Source: JAPLFM01 sp964650885 (lineage in GTDB: Bacteria; Bacteroidota; Ignavibacteria; Kapaibacteriales; UBA2268). From it: a DNA stretch of 59,223 bases. The stretch is from assembly GCA_964650885.1 (NCBI GenBank), contig CAZYXG010000010.1:1-59223 (forward strand). The letters run 5' to 3'. Position numbers and translations under genes: made by a program. The notes below the pieces were generated by a model, which saw nothing but the letters and a program-made list of their open reading frames with translations, had not been told where the DNA came from and did not search any database. Shown piece after piece: positions 42,671-53,201 of the stretch (positions are counted from its first letter, which is position 1; every line of letters starts with the position of its first letter).

Positions 42671-45600
42671 ATGTATCAAACCAATATTAATAAAACTTTT
42701 GTGAAAATCAACTTAAAAACATTTGTTCTAATTTTTCTACTAATTTCCCAAGTTTCTTTGTTTGCTCAGATTACTCTGGAAGTGAGAAATGTAACCGCTT
42801 TCAATAAGGCTGAATTTACTGCTGAAATTAGAGTAAGCATTGCTTCTATTCCTACAAATGTAGCAACTAATAATGTGATAATATTAGAAAAAAACTATTC
42901 TACTCAAATTACAAAAATTGAAAATTTGGCTGATGGTTGGCAGAAAATAACTTGGATTCCGAATTTCTCTATACTTGAAAATGAATACATTGCTGAAATA
43001 CTTGTTTCCGTTGGTACAAATGTTGCCAAAAGAGCAATACAGAGCGATGCACTCAATTTACCTCAATTCATATTAATTTATAATAATGGTCCTCAAATTG
43101 GTCAGCAAGTTGGCGATGTGAACTTTGGTTATGTTCCAGTAGATAAGCCAGCAGTTAGACAAGTGAAATTGACTTATTACCGCACAATTAAAGATGCCAA
43201 TGGCAATATTGCTCCCGTAGTGTTAGATTCGGTGACTCATATTAATAAAAATTTTTGGTTCAATTGGGATAATACAGGTTACAATGTGCCTGTGCCACGG
43301 ACTATAATTTCTGGATCAGAAACTTTCTTTATGAATTTATACTTTATTCCAGTTGACGATTCTTACCAATATGATGTTTTTACTTTTCATTATCATGGCG
43401 GTGCTAAGAAAACTGTTAAGCTATTCGCTAATAATTTGAAGGTAGAAAGCTCTCAACAATTGAAACTTGAATACCCTACTAACAAAGAAAGATTCACACC
43501 TTGCCAAAACATACAAATTAAATGGCGTGGTCAAGTGCCAGGAGTACCAGTTGTTGTGGAAGCAAACTTTGCAGACAGCAGAAATTGGGTGCAACTTGGA
43601 GAGGTAAATGATTCAGTATTGGATTGGCAAGTGCCAAACACTTTAACAAATAATTTACAAATTAGAGTATCGCAGAAATTTGTAAATTCCAACCCACAAA
43701 TATTAGCTCAAAATATACAGTATTTAAAAGTGAATTATTTGAGCGATGCTTCAAGATTTCTTGCTGGACGAAATGGCGGGTTTATTGAGGAATATGATGT
43801 GAATAAAAATAATCAAATGATTCACAGATACAATTTGCCTGGGAAATTGCAATACGATATTACCAATCTTGAATATATTAACAATGACGAGTTCTTTGTT
43901 TCATATAATAATAATTATTTAGGCAATAGCAAAGATACAATAGCTATCTTTAGTTCGCAACAGCAAACTATGCTCACTAAGTATCCATTCGAGAAATTCA
44001 GAAGTTCAAATTTTGTTGTTGATAATAAAAATAATCAGCTATATGCTATACCTTCGCTTGGGAACATAGTTAGCGTCATTAATGTAAAAGACGGCAGTAT
44101 TGCCAAAGAGATAAATTTTGGAACACCTGTTCAGAATTTAACTATTAATTCTAAACAAAATGTAGCACTTGTTTCATTGCTCAATGGCGAATATCAATTT
44201 TACAACTTACCTATTGATGTAAACTCTGAAATAACATCTTTTAAATTAGAAGATACTCCAATTAGTACTAATATTCTTGTATCTCCAAATAAGAAATATG
44301 CTGCAATTTCCTGTAAAGGTTTTGTTGGCACAAAAACTCAAGTAGTACTTGTGGATTTGACAAAAGGCACAATACTAACTATTCTACGAGAAGTGAATAC
44401 AGAAATAGTTGGAATGGGATTCGACCCTGGCTCTACTGTTTTGATTTTTGGAAATCAAGCTATGCCTCAAATACTTTTCTATGATTTGGCAAAAGCAGAA
44501 TTTTCAATTAAGTTTACTAATTCGCCGTCGAGCTTATTAACTGATTTGAAATATTCTCCAGCTGGAAATTCTATTGTAAGCACTGCCGATGGTGGCGATG
44601 CATTGGTGTATCGCACTTTTATTAAACCAGAATTTGATTTGAATGATTCTGTGATGACTATCGAAGAAGCGAATGTAGATTTGTTAGCTGTAAAAAGTGA
44701 TGATGAGTTTGTGTTTAATTCTCAAACTAAAGTTTATACTAAAACAATATGCAACAATGGAGATTCTCCAATTATATTCACTGGCTATAAATTGAAAGAT
44801 GCTATTCATTTCGGTATGCTTAATATTAATTTGCCAGATACTATTTTCCCTAATCAATGCAAAGATTTTCAAATTAATTTTACTCCAAAAGATACTGGAC
44901 TTGTAGCAGATTCAATTGTGTTCACTTATTGCAATAGAGAAATTAAGTCCTATATTTCTGGCTTTTCAAAAGCACGTAATATAACTTTCTTAGATAACAA
45001 CTTTGATTTTGGCGAAACTTGCATTGGCGATACAGTTGTTAGAGATGTTGAAATATTACGCAACAATGACAATGCTCCAATTAGAATCACAAAAATAAGC
45101 TGTGAAAGGCTTGATGGAAATATAATCTTTGTTTTCCCTGTAATTGATACAATTTTGCAAGCAAACGAAATTTTGAAAGTTCGAGTTAAAATAGTTTCAG
45201 ATACATTCGGAATTAGAAATCCAAAAATATTTGTACAAATGTATAACCAAGACAAATACAGATTTGAAACTAAATTTAAAGTGAAAGGTATTGGAACAAT
45301 AATGAGTATTAGCCATACATATTTGGCTTTTATTCCTGAAATAAAGAAACGAACTATTGAAATTAATAATACTGGAATTGACCCACTTATTATTGATGCA
45401 ATTAAATTTGTGCCTAACGATAATTTCAGAGTTTCATCTAGTTTGCCATTGAATATTCCTGCAAAAACTAAAGGCACTATTGAAGTAGAATGGTATGGCA
45501 ATAATTCTAATAAAGCTATTATGGATATTGTGGCGACACCTTGCTTAGCAGCAAAGTCAAGATTTATTCCACTTGTATTCTATACTGGTAGTTCGCTTAT

Positions 45601-46288
45601 TCAAGCATTGGATACTACTGTGAATCCATTAGATGAAGCTACAATTTCTTTGAAGTATCAAAACAACGAAGCAATGTCTTATTCAGGTGAAAGATTCTTT
45701 GAATCTGAACTAATGGTTAATCAAAAACTATTCTTCCCGCTGAGAGTGGAAAGTAATTTAGGAATAGGCAAGTTAATTTCACAACGAACAGAAAATGGAA
45801 GAAGATACTTCACAATTAGAGTTGATGGTGTTTTCGACTCTAAAACAGACATTGTTGCAAGAGTGATTGGTATTCCTGGTTTGGCTGAAATTGACACAAG
45901 TAAAGTAGAATTTATTAATAGCTCTGCTTTTTGGGGAGTCAATGTGAAAACTACTACAAAATCTGGTACTTTCAAAATTGATGCAAAATGTCCAGGAAGA
46001 AAGATTTTAGATATTATTCCAACAAAATCAATTGCAATATATCCAAATCCAGCAAACGAAAAAGTAGTTATTTCGCCTAAAAATACTTCAATGAAGCAAG
46101 CAAATGTTAGAATTTTAAATAGTCTTGGCGTTGAAGTTTATTCAAAGAAAAACATCTTATTGGATACAGAATCTAAGTTTGAGATTAACACTAGTAAAAT
46201 CCCTATTGGTGCTTATAAAATAGTTTTAGAAAGTGAGTTGCAAAATGAATTTGAAATTTTAGAAGGTAATTTAAACGTAGTAAGATGA
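42671..46288 (+). CDS. 1205-residue secreted multi-domain protein with T9SS sorting domain
   Basis: The signal sequence (FVLIFLLISQVSLFAQ) follows a 20-residue basic start. Residues about 260-350 resemble an Ig-like adhesion module (CQNIQIKWRG, ILDWQVPNTL type strands). Residues about 355-670 have repeating strands like a beta-propeller. Residues about 680-1000 contain choice-of-anchor D/ASPM-type Ig repeats (NNGDSPIIFTGYK, INFTPKDTG, EINNTGIDPLIIDAI). The C-terminal 80 residues are a T9SS type A domain (SIAIYPNPANEKVVIS). It should be displayed on the cell surface. It overlaps the following OmpA-family gene by four bases. Confidence 0.75.
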   Translation: MYQTNINKTFVKINLKTFVLIFLLISQVSLFAQITLEVRNVTAFNKAEFTAEIRVSIASIPTNVATNNVIILEKNYSTQITKIENLADGWQKITWIPNFSILENEYIAEILVSVGTNVAKRAIQSDALNLPQFILIYNNGPQIGQQVGDVNFGYVPVDKPAVRQVKLTYYRTIKDANGNIAPVVLDSVTHINKNFWFNWDNTGYNVPVPRTIISGSETFFMNLYFIPVDDSYQYDVFTFHYHGGAKKTVKLFANNLKVESSQQLKLEYPTNKERFTPCQNIQIKWRGQVPGVPVVVEANFADSRNWVQLGEVNDSVLDWQVPNTLTNNLQIRVSQKFVNSNPQILAQNIQYLKVNYLSDASRFLAGRNGGFIEEYDVNKNNQMIHRYNLPGKLQYDITNLEYINNDEFFVSYNNNYLGNSKDTIAIFSSQQQTMLTKYPFEKFRSSNFVVDNKNNQLYAIPSLGNIVSVINVKDGSIAKEINFGTPVQNLTINSKQNVALVSLLNGEYQFYNLPIDVNSEITSFKLEDTPISTNILVSPNKKYAAISCKGFVGTKTQVVLVDLTKGTILTILREVNTEIVGMGFDPGSTVLIFGNQAMPQILFYDLAKAEFSIKFTNSPSSLLTDLKYSPAGNSIVSTADGGDALVYRTFIKPEFDLNDSVMTIEEANVDLLAVKSDDEFVFNSQTKVYTKTICNNGDSPIIFTGYKLKDAIHFGMLNINLPDTIFPNQCKDFQINFTPKDTGLVADSIVFTYCNREIKSYISGFSKARNITFLDNNFDFGETCIGDTVVRDVEILRNNDNAPIRITKISCERLDGNIIFVFPVIDTILQANEILKVRVKIVSDTFGIRNPKIFVQMYNQDKYRFETKFKVKGIGTIMSISHTYLAFIPEIKKRTIEINNTGIDPLIIDAIKFVPNDNFRVSSSLPLNIPAKTKGTIEVEWYGNNSNKAIMDIVATPCLAAKSRFIPLVFYTGSSLIQALDTTVNPLDEATISLKYQNNEAMSYSGERFFESELMVNQKLFFPLRVESNLGIGKLISQRTENGRRYFTIRVDGVFDSKTDIVARVIGIPGLAEIDTSKVEFINSSAFWGVNVKTTTKSGTFKIDAKCPGRKILDIIPTKSIAIYPNPANEKVVISPKNTSMKQANVRILNSLGVEVYSKKNILLDTESKFEINTSKIPIGAYKIVLESELQNEFEILEGNLNVVR

Positions 46289-48228
46289 GAAAAAATATTT
46301 ACCTTCAATTATTGATTATAAGCTTATCTGCAATAGGTCTTTTTTCCAAAGAGAGTAATATAGACCTAATTGGTAGGACTGAATTTGGCTTAAATAAACA
46401 TATTACGGATTTAAAAGAATTTCCAGAATATCCGATTTGTTGCACTCAGTTTTTGGGTAACACTGCTTTTGCTTTTGAATTCGACTTAGGTGCAAAATTC
46501 AAATTCAAGAAAACACTTTTCGGTTCACCGTTGTCGTTTTCTACTATGCTTGGGCTACGCAATGTATCAGTGAAATTGAGCGAAGATAAACAAGTTGGCT
46601 TTAGAATTTATGACAATAACTATCAACCATTGATTTCTAATTTCACAATTGATAATTCAATTTATTTACTGAATTTCAAAAATAGATTGACTTTGGAAAA
46701 TCTATTTGCTGATAATTTTAGTTTCGATATTGGTCTTGATTTGGGAATACCGATTATTAAATCATTCACTCAGGCAGAAACTGCGGTTTCGCCAAATGAT
46801 TTCAATTTCGAAAATGGCAAAAGAATTCGTAATGAAGCAAGTGGAGATATTCCCAGTATTGCTTCTGTAACAATTGCACCAGCTATTGGAGCAAAATACC
46901 TCGCATATAAAGATGGTGATTTAAGCATTATGCCTTTGGTCAATATATCATACCAAGTCAATTCTATGGTTAGTGGTTTGAATTGGAATTTGCTTTCTGC
47001 TCATGTTGGTGCTGAATTTGCAATGAATTTAGGCACTAAAGACGAAGTGCCACCTCCCCCGCCTCCACCAATCCCAGTGGAATTGCCTAAAGCGAAAGAA
47101 CCAGAAATAGTGAAACAAGATACGATTATAATTAACGGAACGATTTATTCAAATGGCAAAGCAGTTAATAGCAAAAGCCCAATTGAAATAAGAAAAGAGG
47201 TAACTAACTATTATTCTACGTTTGAACTTATCCCAGTTCTATTTTTTGCAGAAAATCAATCAACTCCTCTTGGCATTGAAAAAAGCAGTGATAAATCTAT
47301 AGAGAATATTGGTGCTTTGCAAATTATTAATTCTGTGATTGATTATGCAAAAGCAAATCCAAGCGATAAAGTTACGGCTCGTTTTATTACTCATAATGGT
47401 GAAGATGAGGGAGTTAATAATGCTCGCAATGAGTGGTTGATGAATTATTTGAAACAGCAGGGTGCAACAATTAATATTGCTTATGCAAAAGAAATAAAGA
47501 AAATCAACTCTAACGATAGAGATGAAATAAAGCAAGACAATCAAAGAATGGATTTCCTAATTAATGGCAAGAGAAAAAATATAAGCACTAGCTGGCTATT
47601 GAAAGAAGAAATTGCTATAGTTTACCCAAAAGTTGAATTCAAGGTAAACACTAATTGTACGGCTTCACCTTGCAATAATCTACTCACTGTCCAATCCAAC
47701 AATGGAACTATAGACCAAACAGTTGGCAATGAGTTTGAATTGTCAAATCAAGTGATGACTTCTTTGCAAGATAAAACTGATTTGTCGTTTTTAGTGGAAG
47801 CAACTGATAGCAAAGGCAATATGAAAAGAAATACTTTTTCCAGCAAATTGGAAACTAAATCAATTCTTTTAAAAGATAACTTTGTTACCTCCTACCAAAC
47901 AAGCAAAGACTTTAATGATTACTTGCTTGGCTTCTGTGAATTTGAAAAAGCTGAAATTTATGATGTGAACGACAAGGTTTTGGACTTAGTTTCAAAAGAG
48001 TTAGAAGCAGGCAAAAAGGTAGTGTTAATACCAATGACAGACAATATTGGTACTGAGGAATACAATTTACAACTTAAGAAACAACGAGCCAAATCAGCAC
48101 TTAAATATTTGAAGCAAAATTTTAATTTAGAGATTGATTACACTGCCCAATCAGGAATTAACAACGACAATCCATATCGCAGATTACTAAATAGAAGTGT
48201 AGTTGTAAGGGTATTTGAAAATAAATAA
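46285..48228 (+). CDS. OmpA-family outer-membrane protein
   Basis: This 647-residue protein has a signal peptide (LQLLIISLSAIGLFS). A barrel-like or beta-rich N-terminal domain to about residue 250 is followed by a proline linker (EVPPPPPPPIPVELPK). Two OmpA/peptidoglycan-associated-like regions follow, one degenerate (AKANPSDKVTARFITHNGED) and one C-terminal with TDNIGTEEYNLQLKKQRAKS and NRSVVVRVFENK. It probably ties the outer membrane to peptidoglycan. The ATGA overlap with the giant T9SS protein suggests the two are made together. Confidence 0.75.
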   Translation: MRKNIYLQLLIISLSAIGLFSKESNIDLIGRTEFGLNKHITDLKEFPEYPICCTQFLGNTAFAFEFDLGAKFKFKKTLFGSPLSFSTMLGLRNVSVKLSEDKQVGFRIYDNNYQPLISNFTIDNSIYLLNFKNRLTLENLFADNFSFDIGLDLGIPIIKSFTQAETAVSPNDFNFENGKRIRNEASGDIPSIASVTIAPAIGAKYLAYKDGDLSIMPLVNISYQVNSMVSGLNWNLLSAHVGAEFAMNLGTKDEVPPPPPPPIPVELPKAKEPEIVKQDTIIINGTIYSNGKAVNSKSPIEIRKEVTNYYSTFELIPVLFFAENQSTPLGIEKSSDKSIENIGALQIINSVIDYAKANPSDKVTARFITHNGEDEGVNNARNEWLMNYLKQQGATINIAYAKEIKKINSNDRDEIKQDNQRMDFLINGKRKNISTSWLLKEEIAIVYPKVEFKVNTNCTASPCNNLLTVQSNNGTIDQTVGNEFELSNQVMTSLQDKTDLSFLVEATDSKGNMKRNTFSSKLETKSILLKDNFVTSYQTSKDFNDYLLGFCEFEKAEIYDVNDKVLDLVSKELEAGKKVVLIPMTDNIGTEEYNLQLKKQRAKSALKYLKQNFNLEIDYTAQSGINNDNPYRRLLNRSVVVRVFENK

Positions 48229-48254
48229 ACTTTGTTTTGATTTTTATTCTTAAA

Positions 48255-48297
48255 TTTGGCTTTGGAATTTGCGAATTTCAAAGCCAAACTTTTTTTC
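48255..48297 (+). terminator. terminator after the OmpA-family gene
   Basis: A 15-pair stem with one G-U pair (arm TTTGGCTTTGGAATT at 48255-48269, partner 48274-48288) has a TGCG loop and a T7 tail. Confidence 0.85.
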
Positions 48298-48328
48298 AGC
48301 CACACAGAAATTTAAAAAAGAAGAATAA

Positions 48329-49846
48329 ATGACAGTTGATTTAATAATAGCAACAAGCGATAAGCAAATTTTCGGCGAAGTGAAAAACTATTCTAATAGC
48401 AATCCGATTTGCAACTTTGGCTATTGCTTAAGTCTGCAAGAAATTGCTGATTACCAATCTGCAAACACAAAATATTTATTGTTAGACATAGACAACTGCT
48501 CTTATTATTTCGATGTGCTACTCAATCAAAATATAAAAACCAAGTTCAAAGAAATTATACTTTTCACAAGGCAAGAATCGCAATATGCAAATGCTGTGAA
48601 AGCTGTAAAGTATGGTGCTACTGACTTTTGCCAAATTGATGAACTTATTCCGACATTGAAAAACTATTTCAGCAATCAGTCCGAAATTGTAAACTCATTC
48701 CATAACAACATCTCAATTCTCGACGAGAATAACAATCCAGTTTTTAGTTTAGAGAAAGTTTTCAATCTAGTTCCCTCGGGTATTTTCTTTATTGATGCTA
48801 ATACATATAAAATTTTAGATGTGAATATCAGAGTGGTTGAATACTTTGCAAAAGCTAAAGAAGATATGATTGGCAAAAGTATGGTGGAACTTAATTTATG
48901 GGCAGACAATGAAGATTATATGGATTTTATTCATAGATTAAAGGAAGAAAAACGACTTCGATATAAAGAATATATTTTCAATAGACAAAATGGAAAAGAC
49001 GGAACTGTACTTGTAAGTGCTGATTATTACGAAATTGAAACAGAATCTTTGATTATTATTTCTGGTGTGGACATTAGTGATAGAGCCGCAGCAGCCAAAG
49101 AAAGAAAAATAGTGCAATCGCAACAATCGGAACTTACTATATTAAAAGGTTCTTTTGTGTCTATGATTTCACACGAATTCCGCACTCCTCTTACCACCAT
49201 TCAACTTTCAACTGATTTACTACGAAGATATAGCGACAAATGGACTGAAGAAGAACGTAATAAGCAATTCGACAGAATACAAGCGACTATGCTCAAGATG
49301 ACTAAGCTTATGGAGAATGTGCTTATAATTGGAAAAATTGAATCGGGGCAATTTGTACCAAATTTAGAGAATATTGATTTGGCATCGTACTGCTCAGCAA
49401 TTGCTGGAAATATTGAATTTAATTCAATGGGTACACATAAAATTAAAATGAATTATGAAGAGAATGAATTTGTAACAAACATTGATGAGAATTTAATTGG
49501 TTTGATAATTACTAATTTGCTTACAAATGCTGTGAAATACTCACCCAAAGGTTCGCAAATTGATTTCACTTTGAAACAAACAGATATTGGTACAGATTTC
49601 ATCATTCAAGATTATGGTATGGGAATCCCGCCTGATGATTTGCCTAATCTATTCAATTCATTTTTCCGTGCTAAAAATGTTGGCCCAATAGATGGATATG
49701 GACTTGGACTTTCGCTTGTGAAAATGTGTGTGGAAGCTCACAAAGGTGAAATCTCTGTGGAAAGTACATTGGGTGAAGGCACAACTGTAAAAGTTTCTAT
49801 TCCAACAAGTCTTACTCACGATGACTTTACATTCCGTATTAATTAA
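48329..49846 (+). CDS. hybrid sensor histidine kinase with N-terminal receiver-like domain and PAS
   Basis: This 505-residue soluble-looking kinase has a receiver-like domain (1-115) that contains D53/D55 in LLLDIDN and a late K/GATDF segment but lacks the usual acidic pair at the first strand. A PAS domain (about 145-255; VPSGIFFIDANTYKILDVN) follows. The HisKA box is MISHEFRTPLTTIQ with H282, and the ATPase shows LLTNAVKYSPKGS, DYGMGIPPDD and GYGLGLSLVKM. It stands alone with no response regulator beside it. The signal is probably cytoplasmic, since no membrane helix is seen. Confidence 0.88.
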   Translation: MTVDLIIATSDKQIFGEVKNYSNSNPICNFGYCLSLQEIADYQSANTKYLLLDIDNCSYYFDVLLNQNIKTKFKEIILFTRQESQYANAVKAVKYGATDFCQIDELIPTLKNYFSNQSEIVNSFHNNISILDENNNPVFSLEKVFNLVPSGIFFIDANTYKILDVNIRVVEYFAKAKEDMIGKSMVELNLWADNEDYMDFIHRLKEEKRLRYKEYIFNRQNGKDGTVLVSADYYEIETESLIIISGVDISDRAAAAKERKIVQSQQSELTILKGSFVSMISHEFRTPLTTIQLSTDLLRRYSDKWTEEERNKQFDRIQATMLKMTKLMENVLIIGKIESGQFVPNLENIDLASYCSAIAGNIEFNSMGTHKIKMNYEENEFVTNIDENLIGLIITNLLTNAVKYSPKGSQIDFTLKQTDIGTDFIIQDYGMGIPPDDLPNLFNSFFRAKNVGPIDGYGLGLSLVKMCVEAHKGEISVESTLGEGTTVKVSIPTSLTHDDFTFRIN

Positions 49847-49943
49847 GACTTTTAAAAACTTTAAATAAATAATTTGAAATTAGTTTATTATATTCTAATT
49901 CTTAATTTGCAACAAAAATATTTTTGAAAAATTAGAGTAGAAT

Positions 49944-51578
49944 ATGTCGGAATCTTTACAATCAAATGTTAATGCTGGACACCCAAAAGGTCTATATGTA
50001 TTGTTTTTTACCGAAATGTGGGAGCGATTCGGTTATTACTTAATGCTGGGAATATTTTCTTTATTTATGATTGATAAATGGGAAAATGGAGGCATGGGAT
50101 TTGTGAATGCTCAAAAAAGCGATATATACGGTACATATATTGGGCTTGTCTATCTCACTCCTTTTATTGGGGGTTTGCTTGCCGATAGGGTGCTTGGCTA
50201 TCGGAAAAGTATTATTGCTGGTGGTTTGCTTATGGCAGCTGGTTATATTGGGCTTTCAATGCACACTGTCACATCGTTCTATATATCTCTTCTTTTGATT
50301 ATTCTCGGCAATGGTATGTTCAAACCGAATATATCTACTCTTGTTGGGAATCTATACAACAACGATAAATACAAACAAAACAAAGATGCGGGTTTCAATA
50401 TATTCTATATGGGAATAAATATTGGGGCTTTCGTTTGCAATTTTGTTGCTGCCTATATGAGGATTAACTATGGCTGGGGCTATGCTTTTATAGCTGCTGG
50501 TGTGGGTATGATTGTGGGAGTTATTATTTTTATAGCTGGCACAAAGCACATTAAAGAAGTGGACGTAATAAAACCTTTGCAGGAAGGGGATATGTCCACT
50601 GCAAAAATATTGATGAGTACTGTATTGCCTATGTTTGTATTTGGTTTGATTGGCTATTTTATAAATGGAATTACAAGTGCTGCAAACCCAGGTGGAAATT
50701 TTCTCGGATCAGATACGAATGATGCTTTTATATTCGGTTGTCTGCCTGTAGTATTGTTCTTTGTGTATTTATACAAATCTGCTAATAGTGAAGACAAAAG
50801 ACCTATTGGTGCTTTGCTTGCAGTATTTGCTTGCATTATTATCTTTTGGGCGGTTTTCCACCAAAATGGAGACGCACTTACAATTTGGGCAGAAGAATAT
50901 ACAGATAGAGAAATGCCACATACGGTTGCAACTTTTGCAAATTCCACTGGTATGGCTCAAACTGTTACTAATTTAGGTGATTCCACCGATGCTAAAAGCA
51001 AAGCTTACTTCCATAATCTAAATCCACAATTAGTGCCTGCCGAAGGGCAAAGCTTGAAACTTTTCTCAACTGAATTATACCAATCAATCAATCCATTTTG
51101 GGTTGTGGTGCTTACTCCAGTTGTTGTTGGATTTTGGGGATTGCTTAGATCTAGAAAAAAAGAACCTACCACACCAACTAAAATAACTTTCGGATTGGTG
51201 ATTACGGCTCTGTCTGCTCTTGTAATGGTTGGGGCAGTTTATGCTTCGAATAATTTGGCTACAAAGGCAAGTAGTCTTTGGCTAATAGCTGCTTATGGAG
51301 TAGTAACTATTGGTGAACTTTGCCTTTCGCCTATGGGTCTATCGCTGGTTTCAAAGCTAAGCCCTCCACGCATCACGGCTTTGATGATGGGAGGTTTTTT
51401 TCTTTCTACTTCTTTGGGCAATAAACTTTCTGGTGTGCTTTCTGGGCTTTGGGAAGGTTTTACAGATAAAACTCATTTTTTCTATATGAACTTTGCTTTG
51501 CTAATGGGTGCAGCTTTCTTGCTATTTATTATGCTTAAATGGCTTAATAGTGTTATGAAAGAAAAGAACATTTATTGA
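49944..51578 (+). CDS. POT family proton-dependent peptide transporter, first of a tandem pair
   Basis: This 544-residue transporter has about 12-14 membrane helices. The proton-coupling ExxER motif is in FFTEMWERFGYYLM, and the PTR2 signature FNIFYMGINIGAFVCN is near residue 150. It imports di- and tripeptides with protons across the inner membrane. A long polar loop lies near residues 320-380. The neighbouring paralogue starts with nearly the same sequence (SE.IQS-V..GHPKGLYVLF), so the pair arose by tandem duplication that is now well diverged. Confidence 0.9.
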   Translation: MSESLQSNVNAGHPKGLYVLFFTEMWERFGYYLMLGIFSLFMIDKWENGGMGFVNAQKSDIYGTYIGLVYLTPFIGGLLADRVLGYRKSIIAGGLLMAAGYIGLSMHTVTSFYISLLLIILGNGMFKPNISTLVGNLYNNDKYKQNKDAGFNIFYMGINIGAFVCNFVAAYMRINYGWGYAFIAAGVGMIVGVIIFIAGTKHIKEVDVIKPLQEGDMSTAKILMSTVLPMFVFGLIGYFINGITSAANPGGNFLGSDTNDAFIFGCLPVVLFFVYLYKSANSEDKRPIGALLAVFACIIIFWAVFHQNGDALTIWAEEYTDREMPHTVATFANSTGMAQTVTNLGDSTDAKSKAYFHNLNPQLVPAEGQSLKLFSTELYQSINPFWVVVLTPVVVGFWGLLRSRKKEPTTPTKITFGLVITALSALVMVGAVYASNNLATKASSLWLIAAYGVVTIGELCLSPMGLSLVSKLSPPRITALMMGGFFLSTSLGNKLSGVLSGLWEGFTDKTHFFYMNFALLMGAAFLLFIMLKWLNSVMKEKNIY

Positions 51579-51631
51579 TTTGTGTTTTACTTAATTAGAA
51601 ATTAATAATTTTTGAATTTTAGGAGACTTAA

Positions 51632-53197
51632 ATGTCTGAAACAATACAATCTGATGTACAATCGGGACACCCAAAAGGGCTTTATGTCCTGTTTGTAACA
51701 GAAATGTGGGAGCGATTTAGTTTCTATGGAATGCGTGCTATCTTCACTTTGTATATGGTGAAAGCACTTATGATGAATAACCAAGAAGCTTCCAAAATAT
51801 ATGGTAGCTATACTGGACTTGTTTTTTTGACTCCACTAATTGGTGGGTTTATAGCCGATAGATATTGGGGAAATAGACGCTCAATATTTGTGGGTGGGTT
51901 GCTAATGGCTCTCGGTCAGTTTGCAATGTACTTCAGTGCATCTAATTACACAAACCAAGATATTGCTATTCCAATGATGTGGGTAGGTTTATCTTTCCTA
52001 ATAATTGGAAATGGTTTCTTCAAACCAAATATTTCTACTATGGTGGGGCAACTCTATCCAGAAGGGGATAGGCGAGTGGATTCGGCATTTACAATATTCT
52101 ATATGGGTATTAATCTCGGTGCATTCTTCTCTCCATTAGTTTGTGGTTATTTAGGCGACACTAATAATCCTGCTGATTTCAAATGGGGATTCCTTGCTGC
52201 TGGTATTGGTATGCTTGTTTCAGTTACTATTTTTGAATTATTGAAAGATAAATACATTGTTAGCTCCGATGGTAGAGCTTTAGGAATAGTTCCAGAGAAA
52301 AAAGAAGTAATCTTAGACGACAAAGAAACAGTTAAGATGGATTTAAGCGCAACTACTCTAGCAATTTGGGGAGTTATCTATGTAGCTGTTTTGGCTTTCT
52401 TCCATTTTGTAGCTAGAATGGATAACATTGGTACTTTTATCTTTGCAACTGCAATCGTAGCTCCAGCCTGGATAATTTCTGATAAAACATTAACTAAAGT
52501 AGAACGAGAGCGGATTATAGCAATTTATATTATAGCATTCTTTGTGATTTTCTTCTGGTCTGCTTTTGAGCAAGCTGGAGCCTCACTCACAGTTTTTGCT
52601 GATAAGAATATAGATAGATTTATAGGTAGCTATGAAGTGCCAGCTTCTTATTTCCAATCTGTGAATGCTGCGCTTATTGTGATTTTTGCACCTCTTTTCG
52701 CTTGGCTTTGGAGCAAACTTGGCAAAAGAAATATGGAACCAGCTTCGCCTGTGAAACAAGCAATTGGTTTGTTCTTGCTTTCAATGTCTTATTTGGTTAT
52801 TGCATTCGGTGTGAAAGGAGTGGACGCTGCCACTAAGGTTTCTATGCTTTGGTTGATTTCGCTATATATGGTGCAAACTTTTGGTGAGCTTTGCCTATCG
52901 CCAATTGGACTTTCTATGGTAAATAAATTAGCTCCTATTCGTTTGTCGTCTCTTTTGATGGGTGTTTGGTTCTTATCTTCAGCAACTGCAAATAAGTTTG
53001 GTGGAGATTTGAGTGCATTGCTTCCACAAATTGATCCAAAAACAAATCAAGTAGTTGCGACTTCATTCTATGGACTATTTGCTATAAATAATCTTTACGA
53101 TTTCTTTATGGTGTTTATGGTAATGAGTTTGGTGGCGAGTATAATTCTCTTTGCCCTACAGAAATGGATAATTAAATTAATGCACGGCATTAGATAA
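51632..53197 (+). CDS. POT family proton-dependent peptide transporter, second of a tandem pair
   Basis: This 521-residue transporter has the ExxER motif in VTEMWERFSFYGMRAIF, FTIFYMGINLGAFFSP as the PTR2 signature, and FGELCLSPIGLSMVNKLAP in the C-terminal half. About 12-14 helices are predicted. An AGGAG Shine-Dalgarno precedes the ATG by six bases, and 53 bases separate it from the first copy. It is closer to the family consensus (MRAIFTLYM) than its neighbour. A strong terminator follows at 53202. Confidence 0.92.
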   Translation: MSETIQSDVQSGHPKGLYVLFVTEMWERFSFYGMRAIFTLYMVKALMMNNQEASKIYGSYTGLVFLTPLIGGFIADRYWGNRRSIFVGGLLMALGQFAMYFSASNYTNQDIAIPMMWVGLSFLIIGNGFFKPNISTMVGQLYPEGDRRVDSAFTIFYMGINLGAFFSPLVCGYLGDTNNPADFKWGFLAAGIGMLVSVTIFELLKDKYIVSSDGRALGIVPEKKEVILDDKETVKMDLSATTLAIWGVIYVAVLAFFHFVARMDNIGTFIFATAIVAPAWIISDKTLTKVERERIIAIYIIAFFVIFFWSAFEQAGASLTVFADKNIDRFIGSYEVPASYFQSVNAALIVIFAPLFAWLWSKLGKRNMEPASPVKQAIGLFLLSMSYLVIAFGVKGVDAATKVSMLWLISLYMVQTFGELCLSPIGLSMVNKLAPIRLSSLLMGVWFLSSATANKFGGDLSALLPQIDPKTNQVVATSFYGLFAINNLYDFFMVFMVMSLVASIILFALQKWIIKLMHGIR

Positions 53198-53201
53198 TAT
53201 C

